A DNA stretch of 64,000 nt from Candidatus Fermentithermobacillaceae bacterium (lineage in GTDB: Bacteria; Bacillota; Sulfobacillia; Fermentithermobacillales; DUSS01): assembly GCA_014896535.1 (NCBI GenBank), contig JADBKE010000007.1, positions 132,571 through 196,570 of the forward strand, read 5' to 3'. The notes below the pieces were generated by a model. It saw only the letters and a program-made list of their open reading frames with translations, was not told the origin of the DNA and ran no database searches. Positions 25,725 to 33,519 of this stretch are shown here, one piece after another (within the stretch, counting starts at the first letter, position 1; each line of letters starts with the position of its first letter). The position numbers and the translations under genes are program-made.

Positions 25725-26417
25725 TCAGTCCCGCCTCGGCCTCAAAAGTAAGAGCCTCAGGAACTGAGCCACTGCCATGGCGGTAGCAGCCACGTAAGTG
25801 AGGGCGGCGGCGTTAAGCACTTCCCCGACGGGTCTGACTTCATCCGGGGAGATGTACCCGCTGCCCTCCAGCATTTCCATAGCCCTTCTAGAGGCGTTGT
25901 ACTCGACGGGAAGGGTGATGACCTGGAAGATCACCGCGCCGCCGAAGAGGAGGAGACCCAGATCCATGAGGAAACCGCTGTTAGTGAAGAGTCCCATGAC
26001 GAAAAGGGGAAACGCCGCCATCGACGCGAACTGGGCCACGGGAACGAGCCCGTTCCTGATCTGCAGTCCCGCGTACCCCACCGCATGCTGAACTGCGTGC
26101 CCGACCTCGTGAGCCGCTACGGCCAGGGCAGCTACGGAGGAGCTGTCCATGGTTCCCGCGGAAAGCCGCAGAGTCCTAGTCCTGGGATCGTAATGGTCCG
26201 ATAACGTTCCGGGTATCCTCTCTATCTCCACGTCCTCCAGTCCGGCCTGGCGCAGAAGACCTTTCGCCACTTCGAAAGCGGAATACCCTCTGGAAGCTCT
26301 GACCCTTGAGTATTTCTCGTAAGCCGTTCTAACTTGCATCTGCGCCCAGATGGCGAAAATCAGCGCGGGCAGAACAAACAGAAGATAGCCGGTGTCAAAG
26401 AAGAAATACGGCATCAT
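25725..26417 (-). CDS. Membrane zinc metallopeptidase, YugP family
   Basis: A 230-residue membrane protein with an N-terminal helix, the zinc motif AAHEVGHAVQHA near residue 105, and three further hydrophobic segments. EYNASRRAM after the motif supplies the probable third ligand, as in the DUF2268/YugP family. It overlaps def-fmt by four bases (ATGA), placing it in the same operon. Substrate unknown. Confidence 0.92.
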   Translation of the reverse strand: MMPYFFFDTGYLLFVLPALIFAIWAQMQVRTAYEKYSRVRASRGYSAFEVAKGLLRQAGLEDVEIERIPGTLSDHYDPRTRTLRLSAGTMDSSSVAALAVAAHEVGHAVQHAVGYAGLQIRNGLVPVAQFASMAAFPLFVMGLFTNSGFLMDLGLLLFGGAVIFQVITLPVEYNASRRAMEMLEGSGYISPDEVRPVGEVLNAAALTYVAATAMAVAQFLRLLLLRPRRD

Positions 26418-27862
26418 TTCATCCCTCCTTCAACGTCTCCAAAACGTCTGGGGAGCCCCGCCCGCCCCCTGAGAAAAGCCGCAGCCGACATCGGTCTTTT
26501 TCCCGATGGCTGCACGGTGACCACGGCTAAAGTCCCCTCACCGCACGCCACGACGACCTCATCTCCATTCACGGACAGAACTTCGCCCGGAGCACCAGCC
26601 GCCTTTTCCGAAGACAAAACCCGGGTTTCCCAGAGTTTAATACGTTCGCCCCGGTACCAGGTCGTCGCGCCGGGTTTCGGAGAAAGCGCTCTCACCAGGT
26701 TGTGAATCTGGACGGCGCTCTTATTCCAGTTTACCACTTCTTCTCCTGGCTTCAACGGAGGAGCCTTCGTAGCCTTGGACGAATCCTGAGGGATGCGGGG
26801 CGCCGAGCCCGCTCTGATAAGGAATATCGCCTCTATCAGGGCGTGAGCGCCCAGGGACGCCAGTCGCTTCTCGAGGGTACCGAAAGTCTCGTCGGGTCCG
26901 ATATCCACCGCTTTCTGAATGCAAATGTCACCGGCATCCATTTCCTGGGACATCCACATTATCGTGACACCGGTGGTGTGGCGCCCGTCCATGATCGCCC
27001 TCTGAATGGGATTGGCGCCTCGGTACTCCGGCAGGAGCGAGGGATGCACGTTCAGGGCCCCCATCTTCGGGAGCGCCAGGATCTCCGGGGGAATCTTCTG
27101 ACCGTAGGCGGCAACGACTATCAAGTCGGGCGAAGCTTCCTCGATCGCCTTCACGGTTTCGGGAGAGGCAACTTTCTCGGGGGTTACCACGGGGATGCCG
27201 AGTTCCCGCGCCCTGACCTCCACCGGGGTCGGGGTGAGCCGGTGCCCCCGCCCCTTGGGCCTGGGAGGTTGCGTTACCACGAGCTTCACTGGGAAACCTG
27301 CCCCCACCAGTTCGTCCAGGGAAGGAATGGCGAACTCGGGGCTGCCCATGAAAACAACCGCCGGGAGCGCCAGAGTTTCGCCGACGACTTCGCCCGCCTC
27401 CTCTTCCGGCACTTTGGTGACGGCAGAAGCCCGATCGAGGAAAACGACCCCGTCCAAGTGATCTATTTCGTGCTGAAGAGCTCTGGCCAGAAGCCCATCC
27501 CCGTCCATCCAGAACTCGCGGCCATCTCGGTCCAGGGCTTTTACCGTGACCCTGGAGTACCGCTCGACCTCTCCCAGAAGCCCGGGGAAGCTCAGGCACC
27601 CCTCCCAGGCGGTCTCCTTCTCGTCCGAGGTCCTGACTATCTCCGGATTGACCAAAAAACGGGGTCCCTCCCCTACATCCACCACCACCAACCGCTTGGA
27701 GACCCCTATCTGCGGGGCAGCTAAGCCAACCCCCTGGGCTTCTCTCATGGTATCCAGCATATCGTCTAAGATCTTCTGGATTTCCCTGGTAACCTTGCGC
27801 ACGGGTTTCGCCTTTTTTCTCAAGATCGGGTCGTCGAACTTCCGGATTTCCCTGGCCGCCAC
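26414..27862 (-). CDS. Fused peptide deformylase / methionyl-tRNA formyltransferase
   Basis: One continuous frame carries two normally separate proteins. Residues 1-165 are a deformylase with all three motifs: GVGLAAPQIG, EGCLSFPG and HEIDH with the metal His residues. From about residue 167 a full formyltransferase follows: VVFMGSPEFAIPSL, VNVHPSLLPEYRGANPIQRAI-type hydrolase core (seen as NVHPSLLPEYRGANPIQ), and a C-terminal OB domain. There is no stop or internal start with a convincing ribosome binding site at the junction near 27364. GTG at 27862 is preferred (MAAREIRKFDDPILR, GAGGTGA upstream); an ATG at 27946 overlaps priA. Confidence 0.93.
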   Translation of the reverse strand: MAAREIRKFDDPILRKKAKPVRKVTREIQKILDDMLDTMREAQGVGLAAPQIGVSKRLVVVDVGEGPRFLVNPEIVRTSDEKETAWEGCLSFPGLLGEVERYSRVTVKALDRDGREFWMDGDGLLARALQHEIDHLDGVVFLDRASAVTKVPEEEAGEVVGETLALPAVVFMGSPEFAIPSLDELVGAGFPVKLVVTQPPRPKGRGHRLTPTPVEVRARELGIPVVTPEKVASPETVKAIEEASPDLIVVAAYGQKIPPEILALPKMGALNVHPSLLPEYRGANPIQRAIMDGRHTTGVTIMWMSQEMDAGDICIQKAVDIGPDETFGTLEKRLASLGAHALIEAIFLIRAGSAPRIPQDSSKATKAPPLKPGEEVVNWNKSAVQIHNLVRALSPKPGATTWYRGERIKLWETRVLSSEKAAGAPGEVLSVNGDEVVVACGEGTLAVVTVQPSGKRPMSAAAFLRGRAGLPRRFGDVEGGMK

Positions 27863-27942
27863 CGCCGTCACCTCACTCGGTCTTGAACTCTGACATAACA
27901 ACGTAGTGCCGAGACTCTCACTTTGAGCACCCGGACGCAGTC

Positions 27943-29946
27943 TCACACAAGCCGGACCGGGTCAACGTCCAGGATAATTTTAGCTCCGGACCCGCGTTCC
28001 CGGAAAATCTCTTCGGCTCTCGACGCAAGAGCGGTCACCTTCGAGCGGTCCGGACCTTTCAGTAAGATATGCCAGTGATAGGCGCCTCGTACTTTCTCCC
28101 TGAGGCTGGGAGCTGGCCCGAGCACGGTTACCTTTCCCTCGCCGGAAACGTCATTGTTACCGGGGCTTGTGGGAGCTTCGGCCGCCAGTCTTTCTGCGAG
28201 GCGCAAGGCGTGTTCTCTCACTTTCCGCTCGCTTTTTGCGACGACCTCGATTCTGGCGAGCACGCCGAAGGGAGGATATCCCAGACACTTTCTGTCTTCC
28301 ATTTCTTCCTCGTAGAAAAGGTCTTCGTTCCTTTCCGCAACCCATCTTATCGAACGTCTGGACGGGTCGAAGGCCTGCAGAACAAAAACCCCCGTCTCCT
28401 CATCGAGGAGATCCCACAGTTGAGAGAGGGTGAGGAAAGCTTCCTCTTCTACTTTGAACCCCGGCAGGCCGAGCCTGGAATCGGCGAAGGGCACTGCCAC
28501 GAGTTCAAGCCGTTGCGTCAGGACCCCCAGGGCCATCTGGGTACCGATGAGACACGCCGGTCTTGCGGAGAGGAACTTTTCCACGGTCGTTTCGGGATCT
28601 TCGAGCCTGGCAGTGTCCGCGTCCAGGCGGAACGCGGGCACCTCCGGAAAAAGCCGGGAAAACTCTTCTTCCAGCCGCTCGGTGCCGAAGCCCCGCGGCC
28701 TGAGGGAATACCCTCCGCATTTCGGACACGTCTCGGGAACAGGACACGAGTACCCGCAGACATGACAGACCATGCTTTTAGATGCCGAATGAAACGACAG
28801 GGCCACAGAGCACCTGGAGCAGGTCGGAACGTGCCCGCAGTCACCACAGAAAAGAGCTCTTCCGTATCCCCGCTGGTTGAGGAAGATAAAGGCTCTGCCC
28901 TTGCGTTCGAAACACTCTTTGAGCGCGTCCGCCATTTTCCAGGAGAGTATTTTGCCCTTGCGGCGGTACTTCCGGGCTTCGATGAGCTGGACCTCGGCCG
29001 GGTACCGCGGGCCTTCATCTCTGAGAAGGGTATAGCTGCCGCTTGCCAGCGCAAATCGGGCATTCACCGACAGCCGGCTCGCCCCCATGATAACCCTGGC
29101 GCCTTGGAAGTCTCCGCGCATGACTGCCACGGTGCGCGCATCGTACCGCGGATGGTCTTCGGCCTTGTACGAATCGTCTTCTTCCAGATCCACTATAATA
29201 AGGGACAGGTTTCTCACGGGGGCAAACACGCCCAGCCTCGTGCCGAGAACGAGTCTTTTCTCCCCCCGCAGTAAGGAAAGCCACTCCTCCCTCCGCTGCT
29301 TGTCGGTGATGCCGGAGTGAACCTCGGCTATGGCGTCGCCAAAAAGGGGCTCGAGCTTATCCCTGATTTTCCTGACCGCCCGCACTTCGGGGAGGAGAAA
29401 CAGTACGCCGCGTCCCCGCGAGATCTCGCTCTGGATGTGCTCGAGGTATACTTGGAACCTGAAAGACTCGGTGCCCCGGACGATAACAGGCTTGGATAAC
29501 GCGCAGGTCCGCCGGCCGGCGACCTCTTCCTGAATCATTGGTTCTCGCATTAGTTCTTCGTCAACGCTCTCTTGGCGGTCGTGCCGTCCCGGGCCCTCGT
29601 GCCGCCACCAATTGCCTCTGGCCGAGGGTACCGCGGGAGGCCAGAGACATCCCCACACGGAGGCAACGGGAACGGCGTAGTATCTCGCAACTTCTTCGGC
29701 GAATTCGACGAGGTCCGCAGGAGGAAGGTAACGCGGGTCGAAGACAGCGGACACGTCCTTTACGGCGATTCCTTCCGGCTCCGGACATTCCTCGAGGATA
29801 AAACCCGTGGCTCTTCTCGGGCCGAAAGGAACCGAAACCTTAAGGCCCTTGGCCGGTGTCGTCCCCGGAGGCAGATAGTACGAATAGACGCGACTCCCCA
29901 CGCCGGGGACATCCACCAGAACGTTTACACACACTTTTCCGGTCAA
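27943..29946 (-). CDS. priA: PriA-like primosomal protein with degenerate helicase motifs
   Basis: A 667-residue PriA homologue. The N-terminal 3'-DNA-binding domain (VDVPGVGSRVYSYYLP), the zinc clusters (CGDCGHVPTCSRC, CHVCGYSCPVPETCPKC) and the C-terminal domain (CLGYPPFGVLARI) are intact. The ATPase motifs are not. Walker A GVTGSGKTE is GTESFRFQ (residues 158-165), DEEH is DLEED (253-257), GSATPS is GASRLS (288-293), and the QVAGRAGR motif is QLWDLLDEE. It is therefore probably a structural primosome loader without helicase activity, as described for actinobacterial PriA. The operon position next to coaBC and def-fmt is standard. Confidence 0.92.
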   Translation of the reverse strand: MTGKVCVNVLVDVPGVGSRVYSYYLPPGTTPAKGLKVSVPFGPRRATGFILEECPEPEGIAVKDVSAVFDPRYLPPADLVEFAEEVARYYAVPVASVWGCLWPPAVPSARGNWWRHEGPGRHDRQESVDEELMREPMIQEEVAGRRTCALSKPVIVRGTESFRFQVYLEHIQSEISRGRGVLFLLPEVRAVRKIRDKLEPLFGDAIAEVHSGITDKQRREEWLSLLRGEKRLVLGTRLGVFAPVRNLSLIIVDLEEDDSYKAEDHPRYDARTVAVMRGDFQGARVIMGASRLSVNARFALASGSYTLLRDEGPRYPAEVQLIEARKYRRKGKILSWKMADALKECFERKGRAFIFLNQRGYGRALFCGDCGHVPTCSRCSVALSFHSASKSMVCHVCGYSCPVPETCPKCGGYSLRPRGFGTERLEEEFSRLFPEVPAFRLDADTARLEDPETTVEKFLSARPACLIGTQMALGVLTQRLELVAVPFADSRLGLPGFKVEEEAFLTLSQLWDLLDEETGVFVLQAFDPSRRSIRWVAERNEDLFYEEEMEDRKCLGYPPFGVLARIEVVAKSERKVREHALRLAERLAAEAPTSPGNNDVSGEGKVTVLGPAPSLREKVRGAYHWHILLKGPDRSKVTALASRAEEIFRERGSGAKIILDVDPVRLV

Positions 29947-30038
29947 CGCGAGGACCCCTCTGCCATCTCACGCAGGCGTTGGAAAGTTCGGGAAGACGCA
30001 AACGCCCGCACACCCTGAGGAATTGCAGACCAGGTGTT

Positions 30039-31247
30039 TCAATGCCGCACATCTGCCTCCAGGAGAGATTTGATTCTATCGAGGATGATGTGGGCCGCCT
30101 CTTCCTTTAGCACGAGGCCCAGATCCTCCTTATGCCCGTCAGGGTAGAACAAGGTGAGGATATCGGTGTCGCTACCGAAGCCGGAATCCGGGCGATGTAC
30201 GGGATTGGCGCATATGATATCCAGGTTCTTTTCGGCCAACTTTTTTATGGCGTTCGACTCCAGGTCTTCCGTCTCCGCAGCAAAACCCACCAATATGCGG
30301 TCGCCCTTCTGTTGACCGAGGGTCTTCATGATGTCGGGAGTGGGAACCAGAGTGACCGTGGTCTCCGCCCCGGTCTTCTTGATCTTCTGGTCATGGTAAA
30401 CGGATGGCGCGAAATCGCATGGGGCTGCCGCCCCTATTACAACCCGGACATCGGGAAAAAGCTCGAGGCACGCGTCGAGCATCTGCCGGGTTGTTTCGAC
30501 TTTCCTCAAGACCGCGCCGGGCGGAGGGGTAAGAGCAACCGGTCCCGATACCAGGTAGACGGAAGCACCTCTCTCCAGACACGCCCGCGCCAGAGCGTAA
30601 CCCATCTTGCCGCTGGAAGGATTGGATATGAACCTCACCGGGTCAAACCATTCCCTGGTCGGACCCGCCGTAATGAGAAAAGACACCCCTTCTAAGTCCC
30701 TTTTGGGACAGGCCAGCTTGACGATTTCGTCTACGATTTTGTCTGGGTCCGGAAGCCTCCCTTTGCCCACCGCTCCGGACGCAAGCCTTCCGTACTCGGG
30801 TTCGAGTACGTGATAGCCCAGAGAACGCAGCTTCTCGATGTTCCCCTGAACTACCGGGTTCTCGTACATGTTGTGATTCATCGCAGGGCAGAGGAGCTTC
30901 GGAGCCGTACACGCCATAACGGTGGTCGTGACAAAATCGTCGGCTATCCCCGCTGCTATCTTCCCTATCACATTGGCCGTACACGGTACGAGCACCATGA
31001 CATCGGCGGCTTCAGCCATCGATACATGTTCCACGTTCCAGACCCGCGGCTCCTCGAACATTTCCACGACAACCGGGTTACCGGATATGGTGCGGAAAGT
31101 CATCGGGGTTACGAATTTTGTGGCGTTTTTCGTCATCATAACCCTGACCGTGGCGCCCAGTTTGACCAGCCGCGAGACCACTTCCACAGCTTTGTACGCG
31201 GCTATGCCGCCCGTTACCCCGACCACGATGGTTTTGCCTCGTAGCAT
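30039..31247 (-). CDS. coaBC: Bifunctional phosphopantothenoylcysteine decarboxylase/synthase
   Basis: CoaC flavoprotein plus CoaB ligase, steps of CoA synthesis. CoaC motifs are GVTGGIAAYKAVE, the active His in NVEHVSMAE, and CPAMNHNMYENP. The CoaB half has ITAGPTREWFDPVRFISNPSSGKMGYALA and the lysine motif KIKK. ATG at 31247 after GGGGGTGGA is chosen over the codon at 31286. coaD lies elsewhere in this window. Confidence 0.97.
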   Translation of the reverse strand: MLRGKTIVVGVTGGIAAYKAVEVVSRLVKLGATVRVMMTKNATKFVTPMTFRTISGNPVVVEMFEEPRVWNVEHVSMAEAADVMVLVPCTANVIGKIAAGIADDFVTTTVMACTAPKLLCPAMNHNMYENPVVQGNIEKLRSLGYHVLEPEYGRLASGAVGKGRLPDPDKIVDEIVKLACPKRDLEGVSFLITAGPTREWFDPVRFISNPSSGKMGYALARACLERGASVYLVSGPVALTPPPGAVLRKVETTRQMLDACLELFPDVRVVIGAAAPCDFAPSVYHDQKIKKTGAETTVTLVPTPDIMKTLGQQKGDRILVGFAAETEDLESNAIKKLAEKNLDIICANPVHRPDSGFGSDTDILTLFYPDGHKEDLGLVLKEEAAHIILDRIKSLLEADVRH

Positions 31248-31327
31248 GAGTCCACCCCCGCCGTGTGGTCCGTACCGTATCGGCATGAAAGAGCACGAAA
31301 CTTCGCCTCGAGCCGCCTAATATACAG

Positions 31328-31353
31328 GGGAGGGCGTCATGGTGCGCCCTCCC
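31328..31353. other. Perfect hairpin between rpoZ and coaBC
   Basis: GGGAGGGCG (31328-31336) pairs with CGCCCTCCC (31345-31353) around an 8-base loop. On the minus strand it is followed by CTGTATATTAG, not a clear U-run. It may partially terminate or stabilise the message between rpoZ and coaBC. Confidence 0.45.
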
Positions 31354-31419
31354 TGGCCCTGGCAACTCCAGGCACCAACATGTTCCGAGAGTTTTCCCGC
31401 TCCGATCGTCCTACGCGCC

Positions 31420-31671
31420 CTAGGCTTGCTCGGCCGCGTCACCGTTGGTCGCCGTACCCCGTTTGTCCCCTTTTTTGGGTTCATCGGGCCTGACTACTTT
31501 GACCTTGTCCTCCAGGATTTCCGTCAAGGCAACGGTCACGGCTTTCCTGGTATCAAGCGGATTCTGCTTTCTCGACGCCACTATCTGCCTGGCTCTCTTC
31601 GCGGTCGCGATCACCAGGGCATACTTGGAGTTCACCTTTTTCACCAAGCTCTCTATAGGTGGATTGAGCAT
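31420..31671 (-). CDS. rpoZ: RNA polymerase omega subunit
   Basis: An 83-residue protein with the omega core [15 protein letters not shown] and KAVTVALTEILEDKV, followed by a disordered Lys/Asp/Gly tail. ATG at 31671 has AGGAGG seven bases upstream. Unusually its first 119 bases lie inside the gmk reading frame. The gmk-rpoZ-coaBC order is standard in Bacillota. Confidence 0.94.
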   Translation of the reverse strand: MLNPPIESLVKKVNSKYALVIATAKRARQIVASRKQNPLDTRKAVTVALTEILEDKVKVVRPDEPKKGDKRGTATNGDAAEQA

Positions 31672-32284
31672 GGCATGACCTCCTCCCTGCCCGTGGCGTA
31701 CGGGACCCCTGCAAGAGAAGCCGCTCCCCCAAGATTATGGCGTAGAGTCTGTCCTGGGCGCGTTTCAGGTCGTCATTGATGATAACATAGTCAAAGATAC
31801 CGAGCTCCCTGACCTCCTCTTGCGCCATCCGGAATCGTCGTTCCATCTCCGCCTGCGTCTCAGTGCCCCGTGCCTGCATTCTTCGCTGGAGCTCCTCAAA
31901 AGAGGGAGCAAGCACGAATATTAAAATAGCATCGGGGCAACGCTTTTTCAAGGTTCTGGCACCCTGGACGTCCTTCTCTACTATGACGTCCCATCCCGAG
32001 TTCCTCGCCCTTTCCAGGTCTTCGCCCGGGGTACCGTAAAGGTTGCCATAGACCTCGGCCCATTCGATGAAGGTCCCCTGACGCTCCAGGGCTAAGAACT
32101 CTTCTCTGGTGACGAACTTATAATCGACTCCGTCGATTTCGCCGGGTCTGGGAGCTCTCGTAGTCACGGAAGGGCAGAACTTGAGTCCTTTGTCTCGTTC
32201 AAGCAAAGCTTTCCTTAGCGTCCCCTTACCGCAGCCTGAGGGCGCCGACAGGACGAAGAGCAGTCCCCTACCTCGATCAAACAC
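31553..32284 (-). CDS. gmk: Guanylate kinase with C-terminal overrun into rpoZ
   Basis: Gmk makes GDP from GMP. P-loop [47 protein letters not shown] and [15 protein letters not shown] are all present. Family members end near the sequence LYAIILGE, but here the frame continues about 50 residues, through the rpoZ start, giving 243 residues. GTG at 32284 lies eight bases after GGAGAG and overlaps the remA stop by eight bases. Confidence 0.94.
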   Translation of the reverse strand: MFDRGRGLLFVLSAPSGCGKGTLRKALLERDKGLKFCPSVTTRAPRPGEIDGVDYKFVTREEFLALERQGTFIEWAEVYGNLYGTPGEDLERARNSGWDVIVEKDVQGARTLKKRCPDAILIFVLAPSFEELQRRMQARGTETQAEMERRFRMAQEEVRELGIFDYVIINDDLKRAQDRLYAIILGERLLLQGSRTPRAGRRSCHAQSTYRELGEKGELQVCPGDRDREESQADSGVEKAESA

Positions 32285-32558
32285 GTTTTCGACTCTCCGA
32301 TTCTTCGTGGGCATCCTCGTCCGCTTCCACGCGCGCAGCAACGGTTTCCGGATGGACTGCGCAAAGTATGACGTGACCCGAGTCGGTGATGATCACCGCT
32401 CGGGTACGCCTCCCTTGCGTCGCGTCAATCAGCATTCCGCGGTCCCTGGCATCGGCCACTATCCTCCGCACGGGAGCAGAGTCAGGAGAAACCATTGCTA
32501 CGATCCTGTTGGCGTGAACTATGTTTCCAAAGCCGATGGAGACCATTCTGGGTTTCAT
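32277..32558 (-). CDS. remA: RemA family DNA-binding regulator (DUF370)
   Basis: A 93-residue protein matching RemA throughout: [58 protein letters not shown]. In B. subtilis RemA activates biofilm matrix and osmoprotection genes. Its place before gmk is conserved. ATG at 32558 gives a normal length; the ribosome binding site is weak. Confidence 0.94.
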   Translation of the reverse strand: MKPRMVSIGFGNIVHANRIVAMVSPDSAPVRRIVADARDRGMLIDATQGRRTRAVIITDSGHVILCAVHPETVAARVEADEDAHEESESRKRV

Positions 32559-32631
32559 CTTTTCGCAAGCCGGCCGCCACAACCCGCCTTGTACACCAGG
32601 CGACATCCCTATCCGTCGCCGCCGCCCGCTC

Positions 32632-32940
32632 TCACTTGGCTAGCCGCTCGAGCAAAGCCTCCTTTTGTCTCTTGCCCAGTCCTTGCACTCTCCTGGATTC
32701 GTCGATCCCGACTTCCTCCATGATTTTTTCGGCCTTCACTTTGCCGATCCGGGGCAGAGACCTCAGGAGATATGATACCCTCATGCGACCGACAACAGGA
32801 TTGTCGTTTTGGAGGATTTCGGCGAAGGTGATGTCGCCCCTCTTCAGTTTGTTCCTGAGATCGGCGCGGGCCCGCCTCATTTCCTGAGCCTTCTCCAGCG
32901 CTTTCTTCTTCTGCTCAGGAGTAAGTTTGGGTAATGCCAT
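32632..32940 (-). CDS. mihF: Integration host factor, actinobacterial type (mIHF)
   Basis: A 102-residue nucleoid protein. The N-terminal helix [20 protein letters not shown] is followed by [22 protein letters not shown], a helix-two turn-helix DNA-binding region typical of mIHF. The ATG at 32940 has an AAGGAGGAGGGAG site. Better known from Actinobacteria, where it also lies before gmk; it occurs in some Clostridia. It heads the operon running down to prpC-prkC. Confidence 0.93.
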   Translation of the reverse strand: MALPKLTPEQKKKALEKAQEMRRARADLRNKLKRGDITFAEILQNDNPVVGRMRVSYLLRSLPRIGKVKAEKIMEEVGIDESRRVQGLGKRQKEALLERLAK

Positions 32941-32970
32941 AATCTCCCTCCTCCTTACCATCCTTTCCGC

Positions 32971-32998
32971 AATGTAACGAGCCAACAGCCTATGTCAA
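32971..32998 (-). promoter_or_regulatory. Promoter of the mihF-remA-gmk operon
   Basis: TTGACA (32993-32998), 16 bases, TACATT (32971-32976) on the minus strand. The -35 is perfect and the -10 4/6. The predicted RNA start is about 24 bases before the mihF ATG. Confidence 0.65.
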
Positions 32999-33057
32999 CC
33001 TTTACCTGCTTATTCGCTGTAAATTGGAAAAATCCTCTTTGTGATGTCTTTGCCCCT

Positions 33058-33113
33058 TAAAATAAAAACCCTGCTGCCTGACCCCGGTTCAAGGCGAGGT
33101 TCAGGACGGCAGG
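33058..33113 (-). terminator. Rho-independent terminator of the GH15-CBM operon
   Basis: On the minus strand CCTGCCGTCCTGAACC pairs imperfectly with GGGGTCAGGCAGCAGG, and GTTTTTATTTT follows directly. It lies just after the stop of the carbohydrate-binding protein. Confidence 0.8.
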
Positions 33114-33134
33114 TTCGTGGCGTTTGTTGAGTTG

Positions 33135-33461
33135 CTAGCGCTTTGCAATGGGCTGGGTCCAGTTCCAGCCGCTGTTGTTGTCCCAGTGGTCCGCCGAATC
33201 CTTAAAGCAGAAGTTCAGCTCCCTTTCGCCTTCCACCAGAATCCTCGCGCAAAAGGATCCGTCGGGCATCTTCGACATCGGAACCGTTCTCGGGTTTTTC
33301 CAGTTATCGAAGCCGTAGTGGAGGTACGTCCGGTCGGCGCCGCTTTTGGCGAGAAGACCCCTGTAACCCACCTCCACCGTTTGCCCTTTCACCGGAGGGC
33401 TCGGGTTCACCCAGATTCTGTCGTCCAAGTTCACACCTCCAGTCGACGTTGATTTCGCCAT
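33135..33461 (-). CDS. Stand-alone starch/glycogen-binding module (CBM25-like)
   Basis: A 108-residue protein consisting of one beta-sandwich module. VEVGYRGLLAKSGADRTYLHYGFDNW and the C-terminal DNNSGWNWTQP resemble CBM25/26 starch-binding domains, with aromatic residues placed for glucan contact. There is no signal peptide and no catalytic domain. It starts 58 bases downstream of the GH15 gene and shares its terminator, so it probably acts on intracellular alpha-glucan. Exact CBM family is uncertain. Confidence 0.78.
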   Translation of the reverse strand: MAKSTSTGGVNLDDRIWVNPSPPVKGQTVEVGYRGLLAKSGADRTYLHYGFDNWKNPRTVPMSKMPDGSFCARILVEGERELNFCFKDSADHWDNNSGWNWTQPIAKR

Positions 33462-33519
33462 GGTTAGTCTCTCCGCGACTGCCCCGCTTTAGACCGGGCC
33501 GAATCCGGGAAAACACAGC

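Noticed and set aside
28069-29274. A 401-codon plus-strand frame opposite priA
   Set aside because: Shadow of priA on the other strand, whose zinc clusters and terminal domains are unmistakable.
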